From assembly GCF_017642925.1 (NCBI RefSeq), contig NZ_JAEPOL010000001.1, forward strand, positions 62,001-126,000: 64,000 nucleotides of DNA, read 5' to 3'. Positions 46,556 through 55,963 of this stretch are shown in pieces. The first letter of the stretch is position 1. Every line of letters begins with the position of its first letter. Origin of the DNA: Maricaulis sp. (GTDB lineage Bacteria > Pseudomonadota > Alphaproteobacteria > Caulobacterales > Maricaulaceae). Under the pieces are notes generated by a model. It worked only from the letters and a program-made list of their open reading frames with translations, was not told the origin of the DNA and did no database searches. The translations under genes were made by a program, and so were the position numbers.

Positions 46556-48649
46556 ATGGCACCCATCCGCAAAGCGGTGTCGCGGGTAATGCGTTCGCTG
46601 GTGATGAAGTTCACGCTGCTCACCGGCGCTCTTATCTTCGCGACCACACTCATGCTGATGACGCTGGAGAGCATTTCCGCGCAACGGGAAACGCGTAACC
46701 TGCTGATCGACCGGTCTGTGGCCTCGCTGCAGACGACGGCGAGCCGGCTGGCCAACGCGGTGTCCGAAAACAATAACGGTTTCGTCGACCTGTATGTCGA
46801 GGAACTGATCGCCTCGCTGGGCGCGCAGGAAATGTACGTCCTCAATAATCGCCGTGAAGTGCTCGGCGAAGCCTATGATGACGACCGCGAACAGGGCCGC
46901 CTGCGCGCTGCCGACATGGCCGTCATGGCCCTGGGCGCCGGGGATCTGCGCTATTCCGTGCATGACGGTTTCCTGGAAATGGCCGCGCCGGTCTACACCG
47001 CCGAACGCCGCCTGGTCGGTGTCGTCTACGCCAAGCGCGAACTGGTCGAACTGGTCGCCTCGCGCAATGCAGCGATCCAGCGCCAGACGCTGATCGCGCT
47101 GTTCGCCCTGGGGATTTTCCTGCCGCTGGCCGCCCTCATCGTCGGCCGCGCCCTCAAGCCGGTGCAGACGCTGACCGATGCCGCACGCCTGGCCTCGTCG
47201 AAAAATCTCGACATGCGCATCAATGTGAAGACGGGCGACGAGCTGGAAGTGCTCGCCAATGCCTTCAACCGCATGTTTGCGCGCCTGGACGGCAATCTCA
47301 AACGCATCCACCGCCTGGCCTATGTCGACCTGGTGACCGAGCTGCCCAACCGCGAGCGCTTCCGCAAGGAAACCGAGCGCGTGGCCCGCAAGGCGCTGGA
47401 AGAGGGCACGTCCGGTGCCGTGCTCTTCCTCGATCTCGATCGCTTCAAGCGCGTCAATGACAGTCTGGGTATCGGCGAGGGCGACCGCCTGCTGGAAATG
47501 GTCGGCCGCCGCCTGTCCGAGGTTGCCCGCGGCTGTGACATGGCCTCCGCCAGCGGCGAGGAACCCTCCATGGTCGCCCGTCTCGGCGGCGACGAATTCA
47601 CCGTGCTGCTGCCGCAGATCGCCGACAGCGCCGACGCGGCCCGTATTGCCAACAAGCTGGTCGACGCGATCCGCATGCCCTTCGAGATTTCCGGCCACCA
47701 CGTCTTCCTGGGCGTGTCGATCGGTGTCGCCGTCTTCCCGCAGGACGGGGCCGACCCGGAAACCCTGATGCGCCATGCCGACCTGGCGATGGCCCATGCC
47801 AAACGCGCCGGGGGTTCGGCCGCGCAATTCTTCGAGCCGACCATGAACCAGTCCGCCTTCGAGCGCCTGGTGCTGGAAAACGAGCTGCGCGACGCCGTGC
47901 AGCAGGACCAGCTGGTCGTCTACTACCAGCCCAAAGTCCTGATGAAAGACGGCACGTGTGCCGGGGCCGAAGCGCTGGTGCGCTGGCAGCACCCGACGGC
48001 GGGCCTTCTGTCGCCCGGCGCCTTCATCGAGGCGGCCGAGGAATGCGGCCTGATCGGCGAGATCGGCGACTGGGTGCTGCGCGCCGCCTGCCGCGAAGCG
48101 GCCTCTTGGCGCGCCCGCGGTCTGGAAATCCCGGTCGCAGTCAATGTCTCCGCCATGCAGTTCGAACGCGAGGGCTTCTCGGACTCCGTGCTCGACGCGC
48201 TGCAGGCCGCCGATCTGCCGCCGCACCTGCTGGAGCTGGAGCTCACCGAGTCGATCGCGATGGAAAACCCGGAACGGGTGATCGAACAGGTGCAGCCGCT
48301 GCGCGATCGCGGTGTCAGCTTCGCCATCGACGATTTCGGTACGGGCCACTCCTCCCTGTCCTACCTGACGCGCATGCCGTTCGACGTGTTCAAGATCGAC
48401 CAGTCCTTCGTGCGCGACATGGCGACCGACCCGCACGCCCGCATCGTCGTCGAGACGATCCTGGCCATGGCCAAGTCGCTGAAACTGGAAACCGTTGCGG
48501 AAGGCGTGGAAACCGCCGAGCAGATGAACATGCTGCGCCTGCAGGGGGCCACCCTGGCCCAGGGCTTCCTGTTCGGACGTCCGATGCCGGGTGCCGATCT
48601 GGTGGAATTCGCCACCGATTCCAGCGCCGACCGCGCCGTCAACGAATAG
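46556..48649 (+). CDS. Membrane GGDEF-EAL protein (cyclic-di-GMP metabolism)
   Basis: ATG 46556 follows an AGGGG site and gives 697 residues. A transmembrane helix (about 19-38), a periplasmic sensor (about 40-175), a second helix (178-198) and a HAMP domain (about 199-252) lead to GGDEF (344-348) and EAL (472-474). GGDEF is intact and could make cyclic-di-GMP. The EAL half retains EAL, ELTES, DDFG (592-595) and Lys613 and could degrade it. RGCD (325-328) resembles an inhibitory site, but about ten extra residues separate it from GGDEF. Confidence 0.93.
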   Translation: MAPIRKAVSRVMRSLVMKFTLLTGALIFATTLMLMTLESISAQRETRNLLIDRSVASLQTTASRLANAVSENNNGFVDLYVEELIASLGAQEMYVLNNRREVLGEAYDDDREQGRLRAADMAVMALGAGDLRYSVHDGFLEMAAPVYTAERRLVGVVYAKRELVELVASRNAAIQRQTLIALFALGIFLPLAALIVGRALKPVQTLTDAARLASSKNLDMRINVKTGDELEVLANAFNRMFARLDGNLKRIHRLAYVDLVTELPNRERFRKETERVARKALEEGTSGAVLFLDLDRFKRVNDSLGIGEGDRLLEMVGRRLSEVARGCDMASASGEEPSMVARLGGDEFTVLLPQIADSADAARIANKLVDAIRMPFEISGHHVFLGVSIGVAVFPQDGADPETLMRHADLAMAHAKRAGGSAAQFFEPTMNQSAFERLVLENELRDAVQQDQLVVYYQPKVLMKDGTCAGAEALVRWQHPTAGLLSPGAFIEAAEECGLIGEIGDWVLRAACREAASWRARGLEIPVAVNVSAMQFEREGFSDSVLDALQAADLPPHLLELELTESIAMENPERVIEQVQPLRDRGVSFAIDDFGTGHSSLSYLTRMPFDVFKIDQSFVRDMATDPHARIVVETILAMAKSLKLETVAEGVETAEQMNMLRLQGATLAQGFLFGRPMPGADLVEFATDSSADRAVNE

Positions 48650-48725
48650 CCCCGCCCGGCGCCGGGGACTTGATCCCGGCGCCGGACCCAGCCACATGCA
48701 GGGGGTATCCAAGGGAGACCCTCGC

Positions 48726-49298
48726 ATGACCCACGCTTCCCCGACCGACTATGCCGATGCCAGCCAGTGGCGGGGCACCACGATTGTCGCGGTCCGCAAG
48801 GCCGGCAAGCTGGTGGTCGCCGGCGACGGACAGGTGTCGATCGGGCCGACCGTGATGAAGGGCAATGCCCGCAAGGTGCGCCGCCTGGCCGGCGGCAATG
48901 TGGTGGCCGGTTTCGCCGGCGCCACGGCCGACGCCTTCGCCCTGTTCGAACGCCTGGAAGCCAAGCTGGAACAATATCCCGGCCAGCTCGCCCGCGCCTG
49001 TGTCGAGCTCGCCAAGGACTGGCGCACCGACCGCTATCTGCGCCGCCTGGAAGCCATGCTGATCGTCGGCGACAGCGTGGAAACCTATCTCCTGACCGGC
49101 GCCGGCGATGTGCTGGAACCGGAAGACGGCATCGTCGCTGTCGGCTCCGGCGGCAATTACGCCCTCTCGGCCGCCCGGGCCCTGTTCGACTACGAGGACG
49201 ACCCGGAAGTCATCGCCCGCAAATCCATGGCCATCGCCGCCCGCATCTGCGTCTACACGAACGAAAACCTGACCGTGGAAGTGCTCGGCAGCGATTAA
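48726..49298 (+). CDS. hslV: HslV, ATP-dependent protease subunit
   Basis: HslV forms the proteolytic double ring of HslUV. ATG 48726 after GGGAG gives 190 residues. Processing should expose Thr18 ([13 protein letters not shown]), the catalytic residue. [43 protein letters not shown] and [21 protein letters not shown] are diagnostic. The partner hslU usually follows directly; here it is 4.1 kb downstream. Confidence 0.97.
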   Translation: MTHASPTDYADASQWRGTTIVAVRKAGKLVVAGDGQVSIGPTVMKGNARKVRRLAGGNVVAGFAGATADAFALFERLEAKLEQYPGQLARACVELAKDWRTDRYLRRLEAMLIVGDSVETYLLTGAGDVLEPEDGIVAVGSGGNYALSAARALFDYEDDPEVIARKSMAIAARICVYTNENLTVEVLGSD

Positions 49299-49509
49299 GG
49301 GGTGTTCCCGTACTCCAGCAGACTTTTCTCTAGCTCAAGCGCACTTTCTCTAACTCAAGCGTACTTTCCCCGGACCCCGTTCCGGGGCCCGGCAAACGAC
49401 GACGCTCTGTGCTCAGTTTGTCAGCAATCACAGGCCCCGGAACGGGGTCCGGGGAAAACGGGCATGAAGTTTCTTCCTCACAATGTGGGGAAGAGAGCGC
49501 CCCAAACCC
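49299..49509. repeat. Intergenic repeats after hslV
   Basis: Two 20-bp tandem units (49325-49344 and 49345-49364) are followed by CCCCGGA-type palindromes in opposite orientations at 49368-49389 and 49433-49454. There is no gene. Confidence 0.7.
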
Positions 49510-49704
49510 TCACCCCTGCCGCCGCGCCATACGCACAACCAGCACCGCGCCGCTGGCCAGCGCGATGCCGGCCCACACACTGAAGACAAGCAGCGTCCGC
49601 GCGGGCGCATCGGCACCGAAGGCGGGTTGCAGGTAGAGCAGCGCCATGATGATGGACACGACAAGGATGGCGGCGTTGAAGCCGAGGGATCTGACGGGTG
49701 TCAT
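49510..49704 (-). CDS. 64-residue two-helix membrane protein
   Basis: MTPVRSLGFNAAILVVSIIM begins a short protein with two hydrophobic segments (about 8-28 and 37-58) and a basic end (RMARRQG). No family is recognised. It overlaps the regulator stop by ATGA and ends a three-gene operon. Confidence 0.65.
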   Translation of the reverse strand: MTPVRSLGFNAAILVVSIIMALLYLQPAFGADAPARTLLVFSVWAGIALASGAVLVVRMARRQG

Positions 49705-50069
49705 GAGGAGGTTTCCCTTCGTGTTTTCGTCCCCCGGGACGGCCGGATATCGATCAGGCCGAGAAAGCGGATCAGGGCCTTGCCCTGGGCATTCAGACGC
49801 GCGGCCCCGTCCTGTGTGATGCGCAGCGTTGTTTTCGGGCGCTTGCCCTCGAACCCTTTCTCGACCGACACCAGGCCGGCCGCGTCCAGCTTGCCCAGAT
49901 GGGCGGACAGATTGCCCTGGGTCAGTCCGGTCTGGCGCATCAGCCAGGTGAAGTCAGCACTATCGACCGAGAGCAGGAGCGCCAGGATCGCCAGCCGGGC
50001 CGGCTCGTGGATCGTCTTGTCCAGCGCCAGCACATCCCGGATCTCCGGCAGGATATCGGCCTCAGGCAT
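49701..50069 (-). CDS. ArsR/MarR-like winged-helix transcriptional regulator
   Basis: The 122-residue protein contains a winged helix: IHEPARLAILALLLSVDSADF, WLMRQTGLTQGNLSAHLGKLDAAGLVSVEKGF and the wing KRPKTTLRITQDG. This form (HTH_27-like) is often encoded with an integral membrane protein, as here. Its start overlaps the upstream membrane-protein gene by 8 bp, and its stop overlaps the next gene by 4 bp. The candidate operator is at 50678-50709. Confidence 0.85.
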   Translation of the reverse strand: MPEADILPEIRDVLALDKTIHEPARLAILALLLSVDSADFTWLMRQTGLTQGNLSAHLGKLDAAGLVSVEKGFEGKRPKTTLRITQDGAARLNAQGKALIRFLGLIDIRPSRGTKTRRETSS

Positions 50070-50652
50070 CCCCGCCCCCGCTTGCCGGATGGCGCATCAT
50101 GAAGCGGGCCAGAAGCGCACCGCCACATGCCAGAACCAGTACACCCGACAGGAGAATGAGCAGGCCGGGCCGGTCAACGCCCGTCCACACGCCGGCCAGG
50201 CCAAGCCCGATCGCGAAGAGACCGTAGGCCGCAAACCGTTTTGCACCCAGGATCAGTCCGGCGAAGAGACCCAGGCCAACCAGCATGACCGGAATACCGA
50301 CCGCCATATTGGCCAGGCCGCCCAGTCCCGTTCCGCCGCGATTGACGAATATCAGGAAGGCCAGCTCGGTCAGGCCGACGCCGGCCCCGAAGATCAGCCA
50401 GCCCGTCAGTGAACGCCGGGTTTCGGCCTGCTGCGCCGACCCGAATTGCGGCGAAGCAAGGCGGGGCTCAATCAGGCCGCGCCGGCCGATTGTCCAGAAT
50501 GGCGCGAGAACCGCCGGAACGAGTGCGCCGAGCACGATCTGGTCCGCCAGCCAGGCCAGCCCGATCAGCACCAGGCCGAGACCGGTCAGTGTGTCCAGCC
50601 AGCCATCGTCAAATGAGCGCCGGTACAGGGCGCGGGTCAGGGGCATCGTCAT
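50062..50652 (-). CDS. Multi-spanning membrane protein of a regulator operon
   Basis: I chose ATG 50652 (MTMPLTRALYRRSFDDGWLD), which has GGAGG five bases upstream; an ATG 12 bases earlier lies inside the ribosome site. The 196-residue product has about six hydrophobic segments. An N-terminal cytoplasmic piece (DDGWLDTLTGLGLVLIG) recurs in related putative permeases. The function is unknown. It is co-transcribed with the winged-helix regulator and the 64-residue protein. Confidence 0.78.
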   Translation of the reverse strand: MTMPLTRALYRRSFDDGWLDTLTGLGLVLIGLAWLADQIVLGALVPAVLAPFWTIGRRGLIEPRLASPQFGSAQQAETRRSLTGWLIFGAGVGLTELAFLIFVNRGGTGLGGLANMAVGIPVMLVGLGLFAGLILGAKRFAAYGLFAIGLGLAGVWTGVDRPGLLILLSGVLVLACGGALLARFMMRHPASGGGDA

Positions 50653-50677
50653 GGTCACCTCCATTGACGGGCATCAT

Positions 50678-50709
50678 GTCTGCATCACAGACTAAAATGC
50701 AATGCAGAC
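50678..50709 (-). promoter_or_regulatory. Inverted repeat, candidate operator of the regulator operon
   Basis: GTCTGCAT (50678-50685) and ATGCAGAC (50702-50709) are perfect complements with a 16-bp spacer. The spacer contains another partial AGTCTG copy on the minus strand. It lies 25-57 bp upstream of the first gene of the operon, where a repressor would block transcription. Confidence 0.5.
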
Positions 50710-50798
50710 TTTTTGTCGCAGCCCGCTGACAGCCGGAGCAAGCCTGGCGGAAGGCGTGCTGGATGGCGACAAGGAGCGGTCTCCCTGACCTCCCCTCT

Positions 50799-50961
50799 GT
50801 CATCCCGGCCGTATGGCCTGCGCAGGCAGGCCGGAGGGCCGGGACCCATACGCTCGCTGTCTGCCGAAAGCAGGTTCGATACCGACGACATCTGGGCACA
50901 CACCGGGATTATGGGTCCCGGACTTGCGCCCCGCCTGCGCGGGGCATTCATCCGGGATGAC
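50799..50961. repeat. 163-bp composite palindromic element, copy B
   Basis: It has the same terminal inverted repeats (GTCATCCCGG / CCGGGATGAC) and inner pair (50840-50850 and 50910-50920) as copy A at 38604-38766, with divergent filler between. It lies in the 337-bp gap (50653-50989) between two minus-strand genes. The rest of that gap holds only the operator described above. Confidence 0.75.
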
Positions 50962-50989
50962 ACGCCCGGGTTTGCGCGCCCCCACCCCC

Positions 50990-52252
50990 TCACCGCACCG
51001 GCGGCACCTCGATGACACGCGTTTCGCCTGCGCGATCCACCGTCAGCGCGCCGCCATCGGCCTCGCTGTACTCTGACATGAGCCAGAGCACGTCCTCGCA
51101 GCCATCACTGCCCAGCGCGCGCCCGTCGATCGCCGTGACGCGGTCGCCCAGGCGCAGGCCGGCTTCGTCTGCCGGCGAGCCCTCGTACAGCTGCACCACC
51201 TCGACACCCTCTTCGGCAAAGGCAAGGGCAAAGCCCGGCTCGATCCGTTCCGGCGCCGGCGCGTCGCGCGGCGACAGGGTGAAGGCCGCGCCGGGATAGT
51301 CCAGCGTCACGATGAACCGGTCCATCATCCCCGCGCCCACCAGGCTGGGCGGGACCGTGCGTGTGGTGGCGCGCACGAGACCGGGTGACATCTCGCCGAT
51401 CCGGAAGTCCTCGAGCGAGAAGCGCACCAGTTCGCGGTTTTCAGACCGCCCGCCCGCGCCTTCGCCATCACTGCCCTGGCCGGTCACCACCGAGCCGCGC
51501 ACGATGTGCGACCGCGCCGGACGGCTGTCCGCGACCTCCTGGAACAGCACCACTTCTTCCTCGCTGCCGGTATCGAACAATGCCTTGTCCTCGATCCGCC
51601 CCAGCGCATAGTCCAGCACCGGCGCGTGCGGATAGCCGAAATCATGCAGCGGTGCTTCCAGGGCCGTTTCCAGCGGCGCCAGAGCCGCGGCGCTTTCAGC
51701 GATCTCCAGCCGGCCGGCCGACGTATCGATCCGCCAGGCACTGCCGGGCAGGATTTCCGACCCGATCACCCCGCCATCGATCAGGCAGGCCCCGGTCGCC
51801 AGGCCGGAGAAATCATGGATCAGCACCGGCACGCGGGTGAAGGTGACGTCGCCCAGGGTCAGCCGGTCGATAATCGCGAAATCCATGGTGATCGGCGTGC
51901 CATTGGCATCGCGGCCGGTATTCTGGCCGACGATTTCCAGCCCCAGTGCATCGGCGAGCTGGCGCGACAGCACGGTCGGCGAACCGGTATCGAAAATGAA
52001 TTCACGGGTCTCGCCGTTCACCGACGCGTCGAGATAGAATTTCCGCACACGCGTCTGGAAGGGCACGCTGGACACCGCCGCCGCGCGCTCGATCCCCACA
52101 GGGGCCGACAGCAGGGCCTGCAGGTCATCCTGCCGGGCAAAAGCCGGTGAAGTGGCTGGAAGGGTTACGGCCAGCACACCGGTGAGCACCGGTAGGGCCA
52201 GTCGGACAAATGAAAATCGCCGGGTAAAGGGCGTCGGGCATGGTCTGGTCAA
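50990..52252 (-). CDS. Periplasmic retropepsin-like aspartyl protease with PDZ domain
   Basis: The 420-residue protein has a signal peptide (about 1-40, ending PAFARQ). Two DTGS motifs, at 88-91 (FIFDTGSPTV) and 227-230 (ALFDTGSEEEV), are the two catalytic Asp-Thr-Gly loops of a pepsin-like fold in a single chain. A C-terminal PDZ domain (about 338-415) contains GVEVVQLYEGSPADEAGLRLGDRVTAIDGR. Both Asp motifs being present supports protease activity, though this is untested. Confidence 0.85.
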   Translation of the reverse strand: MTRPCPTPFTRRFSFVRLALPVLTGVLAVTLPATSPAFARQDDLQALLSAPVGIERAAAVSSVPFQTRVRKFYLDASVNGETREFIFDTGSPTVLSRQLADALGLEIVGQNTGRDANGTPITMDFAIIDRLTLGDVTFTRVPVLIHDFSGLATGACLIDGGVIGSEILPGSAWRIDTSAGRLEIAESAAALAPLETALEAPLHDFGYPHAPVLDYALGRIEDKALFDTGSEEEVVLFQEVADSRPARSHIVRGSVVTGQGSDGEGAGGRSENRELVRFSLEDFRIGEMSPGLVRATTRTVPPSLVGAGMMDRFIVTLDYPGAAFTLSPRDAPAPERIEPGFALAFAEEGVEVVQLYEGSPADEAGLRLGDRVTAIDGRALGSDGCEDVLWLMSEYSEADGGALTVDRAGETRVIEVPPVR

Positions 52253-52892
52253 GGGTCATCTCCCCGTCAAGGAAACACCCGCATCGACCCATCCCCCGAT
52301 GTGCCTGCGGGCACTCTAGCCGGGGAGGCCCAAGGGCGCCAGCGTTCCATCATCAAGCACACTCCCGCCTTTCCTCCCCATTCCATGGGGAGGTGGATCG
52401 CCGCGTGAGCGGCGAGACGGAGGGGCGCCGCGTCAGCGGCGGTGTGTTGATGCCAGGCGCGACGGGCGTAGGCGGAAGAGCAGCAGCTTCACCCCAAACA
52501 CACTTCCCCCGGCCTTGTGCCGGGGCCCGTGATTGCTGACGGGCTGAGCGCAGTTGCCTTCGTATGCCGGGCCCCGGAACAAGGTCCGGGGAAACCGCGT
52601 GTTTGCTTGCTACTGCCTTTCCTCCCCATTCCATGGGGAGGTGGATCGCCGCGTGAGCGGCGAGACGGAGGGGCGCCGCGTCAGCGGCGGTGTGTTGATG
52701 CCGGGCACGACGGCCGTAGGCGTAAGAGCAGCAGCTTCACCCCAAACACACTTCCCCCGGCCTTGTGCCGGGGCCTGTGACTGCTGACGGGCTGAGCACA
52801 GTTGCCTTCGTATGCCGGGCCCCGGAACGGGGTCCGGGGAAACCGGCAAGTTGAGCGCCCCGCTTTTCTACCCGCAGACGCGGAGAAGAAAC
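52253..52892. repeat. 640-bp non-coding region with two 231-bp direct repeats
   Basis: The units lie at 52367-52597 and 52615-52845, offset 248 bp, with few mismatches. Each contains CCTCCCCAT..ATGGGGAGG, a CCGCGTGAGCGG-like hairpin and two CCCCGGA-type palindromes (52507-52527, 52570-52591, 52755-52775, 52818-52839). The first 114 bp hold nothing recognisable. No gene is seen. Confidence 0.75.
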
Positions 52893-53312
52893 TTACGCCG
52901 CGAAAATCTGGTCGTCGTTGCGGAAGGTCTTGAATTCAAGATTGTTTCCGGCCGGGTCGCGGACGAAGAATGTGCCCTGTTCGCCCGGCTGGCCCTCGAA
53001 GCGGACATAGGGCTCGATGACGAATTCGAAGCCGGCATCGCGGAATTTTTCCGCCAGGCTTTCCCAGTCGGACCAATCCAGCAGAAGACCGAAATGGCGG
53101 CAGGGCACCTGGTGGCCGTCGACCGCGCCGGTGGGCGGCGGCGTGCATTCGTCCGGCGCGTAATGGGCGACGATCTGGTGGCCATAAAGGTCGAAATCGA
53201 CCCAGTTCTCGGCCGAACGGCCTTCCGGACACCCGAGCAGACCGCCATAGAAACGGCGCGCTTCGGCAATATCGTTGACGGGAAAAGCCAGGTGGAAACG
53301 GGGACGGCTCAT
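52893..53312 (-). CDS. VOC-superfamily (glyoxalase/bleomycin-resistance fold) protein
   Basis: The 139-residue protein has the two beta-alpha-beta modules of the VOC fold. FHLAFPVNDIAEARRFYGGLLGC is followed by WVDFDLYGHQIVAHY, and then by RHFGLLLDWSDWESLAEKFRDAGF with FFVRDPAGNNLEFKTF. The metal-ligand positions resemble dioxygenase-like VOC proteins. The substrate is unknown. It is divergent from hslU across 81 bp. Confidence 0.85.
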   Translation of the reverse strand: MSRPRFHLAFPVNDIAEARRFYGGLLGCPEGRSAENWVDFDLYGHQIVAHYAPDECTPPPTGAVDGHQVPCRHFGLLLDWSDWESLAEKFRDAGFEFVIEPYVRFEGQPGEQGTFFVRDPAGNNLEFKTFRNDDQIFAA

Positions 53313-53393
53313 GGGCGTTCTGCCTTTCGGGACTGGTTTCAGGCCATAGCCCTGATTACATCATGCTGACCAACAGGCAACGCAAAGCTCTCG

Positions 53394-54701
53394 ATGACCG
53401 ATTTTTCTCCACGCGAAATTGTCTCCGAACTCGACCGCCACATCGTCGGCCAGTCCGACGCGAAGAAGGCCGTGGCCATCGCCTTGCGCAATCGCTGGCG
53501 GCGGCGGCAGCTGGACGAGACACTCGCCGAGGAAGTCACGCCGAAGAATATCCTGATGATCGGGCCGACCGGTGTCGGCAAGACCGAGATCTCCCGCCGC
53601 CTGGCCAAGCTCGCCGGGGCGCCCTTCATCAAGGTGGAAGCGACCAAATTCACCGAGGTCGGCTATGTCGGCCGCGATGTGGATCAGATCGCCCGCGACC
53701 TGGTCGAGATCGCCATTTCCCTGGTGCGCGAGAAAAAGCGCGAGGAAGTGAAATCGCGCGCCCACACCGCCGCCGAGAATCGCGTGCTCGAGGCGCTGGT
53801 CGGGCCGGGCGCGTCGGAGAGCACCAAGGACAGTTTCCGCAAGCGCCTGCGCGCCGGCGAGCTGGACGACAAGGATGTCGAGATCCAGCTGTCCGAAACG
53901 TCCTCGCCCATGCAGATGCTGGATATTCCGGGCATGCCCTCGGGCGGGGCCGGTGTGCTCAATCTGGGCGAACTCTTCGGCAAGGGCTTCCCGAAGAAGA
54001 CCAAGACCGTGCGCATGAAGGTGAAGGATGCCTATGAGCCGCTGATCGAGGAAGAGGCCGACAATCTGCTCGACGACGCCCAGATCACCGCCGAGGCGAT
54101 CAAGCTGGCCGAGAATGACGGCATCGTCTTCCTCGACGAGATCGACAAGATCGCCGCGCGCTCGGACGCCCGCGGCGGCGATGTCTCCCGCGAGGGTGTG
54201 CAGCGCGATCTTCTGCCCCTGATCGAGGGCACGACGGTGGCCACCAAGCACGGCGCCATCAAGACCGACCATATCCTGTTCATCGCCTCGGGCGCCTTCC
54301 ACGTCGCCAAACCCTCGGACATGCTGCCCGAATTGCAGGGCCGGCTGCCGATCCGGGTCGAGCTCAACGCGCTGACCGAGGCCGATTTCATCCGCATCCT
54401 CACCGAGCCGGAAGCCAATCTGATCAAGCAGTACACCGCGCTGATGGGTACGGAAGGCGTGACGCTGGACTTCACCGAAGATGCCGTGAAAGCGCTGGCC
54501 AAGCTGGCCGCCGACGTCAATTCCACCGTCGAGAATATCGGTGCACGGCGGCTGCAGACCGTGATGGAAAAACTGGTGGAGGAGGTCTCCTTCACCGCCT
54601 CCGACCGCTCCGGCGAGACGATCACGATCGACGAGGCCTATGTCGCCAAACATGTCGGCGAACTCGCCAAGAATGCCGATCTGTCGAAATTCATTCTCTG
54701 A
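53394..54701 (+). CDS. hslU: HslU, ATPase subunit of the HslUV protease
   Basis: HslU unfolds substrates and feeds them to HslV. The 435-residue product has Walker A GPTGVGKT (57-64), the pore motif GYVGRD and Walker [12 protein letters not shown]. The [12 protein letters not shown] and C-terminal SKFIL ends are also typical; the last residues insert into HslV. LysE follows by 18 bp, probably in one transcript. Its own promoter is likely in the 81-bp gap upstream, since hslV is 4 kb away. Confidence 0.97.
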   Translation: MTDFSPREIVSELDRHIVGQSDAKKAVAIALRNRWRRRQLDETLAEEVTPKNILMIGPTGVGKTEISRRLAKLAGAPFIKVEATKFTEVGYVGRDVDQIARDLVEIAISLVREKKREEVKSRAHTAAENRVLEALVGPGASESTKDSFRKRLRAGELDDKDVEIQLSETSSPMQMLDIPGMPSGGAGVLNLGELFGKGFPKKTKTVRMKVKDAYEPLIEEEADNLLDDAQITAEAIKLAENDGIVFLDEIDKIAARSDARGGDVSREGVQRDLLPLIEGTTVATKHGAIKTDHILFIASGAFHVAKPSDMLPELQGRLPIRVELNALTEADFIRILTEPEANLIKQYTALMGTEGVTLDFTEDAVKALAKLAADVNSTVENIGARRLQTVMEKLVEEVSFTASDRSGETITIDEAYVAKHVGELAKNADLSKFIL

Positions 54702-54719
54702 CACGGGAAGGCTCGCGGC

Positions 54720-55355
54720 ATGGATGTTTCGCTGGCGGGGATTCTGGGCGCAGGCTTGCTGGTGATGGCCAGCCCGGGTCCGGCCACGCTGGCGATTGCT
54801 GCCGCCTCCATGCAGGACGGCCGGCGCAACGGGCTCGCCCTCGCCGCCGGGGTGACAACCGGGTCGGTGACCTGGTCGCTGCTGGCCGCGGCGGGGCTGG
54901 GCGTTGTCATGGCCAGCCATGCCTGGGCCTTCACCCTCGTGCGCTATCTCGGCGCCGGCTATCTGCTTTATCTGGCGATCAGATCGGCCCGCACCGCCCT
55001 GCAGCGGCAAACCCCCGCCGACACGCCGGACGAGTGGACCGCGCCCACTTCGCCGGCCGCGTCATACCGCCGGGGCCTGATGATCCATCTGACCAATCCC
55101 AAGGCGGTGTTGTTTTTCGGCGCGCTGTATTCCCTCGGCCTGCCGGCCGGCGCCGGCCTGTCCGAACTCGCCGTCATCGTCGCCGCACTCGGGGCACTGG
55201 CCGGGCTGATCTTCTGCGGCTATGCGATCCTCTTCGCCGCCCCGCCGGTCGCGCGCGGCTATGCCCGTCTCAAACGCGCGTTCAGCGCCGTCTTCGCTGT
55301 GCTGTTCGGCGGCGCGGCCATCCGCATCCTCATCTCCCGGGCCCCGGCCGGATGA
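54720..55355 (+). CDS. LysE/RhtB-family amino-acid exporter
   Basis: The 211-residue protein has five to six transmembrane helices. SPGPATLAIAAASMQDGRRNGLALAAGV is the family signature, and FTLVRYLGAGYLLYLAIRS and LTNPKAVLFFGAL follow. The transported amino acid is unknown. A GGAAGG site precedes the ATG, 18 bp after hslU. It is convergent with the P-loop ATPase gene. Confidence 0.92.
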   Translation: MDVSLAGILGAGLLVMASPGPATLAIAAASMQDGRRNGLALAAGVTTGSVTWSLLAAAGLGVVMASHAWAFTLVRYLGAGYLLYLAIRSARTALQRQTPADTPDEWTAPTSPAASYRRGLMIHLTNPKAVLFFGALYSLGLPAGAGLSELAVIVAALGALAGLIFCGYAILFAAPPVARGYARLKRAFSAVFAVLFGGAAIRILISRAPAG

Positions 55356-55365
55356 TGTTCAGCCT

Positions 55366-55944
55366 TCAAGCCAGCCGGGCCTCGATGAAATCGGCCCGTG
55401 CCGACAGCGGGCCTTTCGGCACGATCTCGACGTCATAGCCGGCGGCCGGATAGGCGGTCAGCAGATGCGCGTACTCGGCAACCGCCGCGCCGAAATCATG
55501 CTGGCGCTCACTGTCCTGCTCGAACAGGTCCTGCCAGGGCGGGACCAGGAAGACCGTACGCGCATAGCGCAGCCGCTCGACGATCCGGCGATGGTGCCCG
55601 GCCACGGCAAGACCGGTCCGCTCCAGCGCGGCGACGGCATCCACGACGGAGCGGTCGAAAATCGTCCGCCGCGCCTCCGCCACAGCCGTCGCATGAAAAT
55701 GCACCGCGCGCGACAGGCACAGTTCCGCGAAATGCGAAAGGTCCTTCCAGGGCAGGCCCGGACCGTCGATCAGCGTCTGCTCGCGCACAATCTGGCGGCC
55801 CGGTTCGGGCCGCACCGCATGTCCGCGCCGGGCCAGTTCCTCGAGCAGGCTCGACTTGCCACCGCCGGAACAGCCCGACAGCACGGTCAGGCGCGCCGTC
55901 TCCTCCGCCGTGGGCCGGCGGGTCATATAGCTCTCTTCGCTCAT
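55366..55944 (-). CDS. AAA_28-type P-loop ATPase
   Basis: The 192-residue protein begins with a P-loop LTVLSGCSGGGKSSLLEELA. It continues with EPGRQIVREQ, TIFDRSVVDAVAALERTG and TVFLVPPWQDLFEQDSERQ, the pattern of small predicted ATPases/kinases (AAA_28). The substrate is unknown. Its stop lies 10 bp from that of lysE. It lies downstream of the Smr gene in the same direction. Confidence 0.82.
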   Translation of the reverse strand: MSEESYMTRRPTAEETARLTVLSGCSGGGKSSLLEELARRGHAVRPEPGRQIVREQTLIDGPGLPWKDLSHFAELCLSRAVHFHATAVAEARRTIFDRSVVDAVAALERTGLAVAGHHRRIVERLRYARTVFLVPPWQDLFEQDSERQHDFGAAVAEYAHLLTAYPAAGYDVEIVPKGPLSARADFIEARLA

Positions 55945-55963
55945 CCTGATCGGTCCTGTCGTG

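Noticed and set aside
46544-48727. A 727-codon minus-strand frame opposite the GGDEF-EAL gene
   Set aside because: The plus-strand gene has intact HAMP, GGDEF and EAL motifs; the antisense frame has no recognisable domain.
38588-52892. The repeat-rich gaps, considered as CRISPR arrays
   Set aside because: Repeats are palindromic and irregularly spaced, with no regular spacer lengths and no cas genes nearby.
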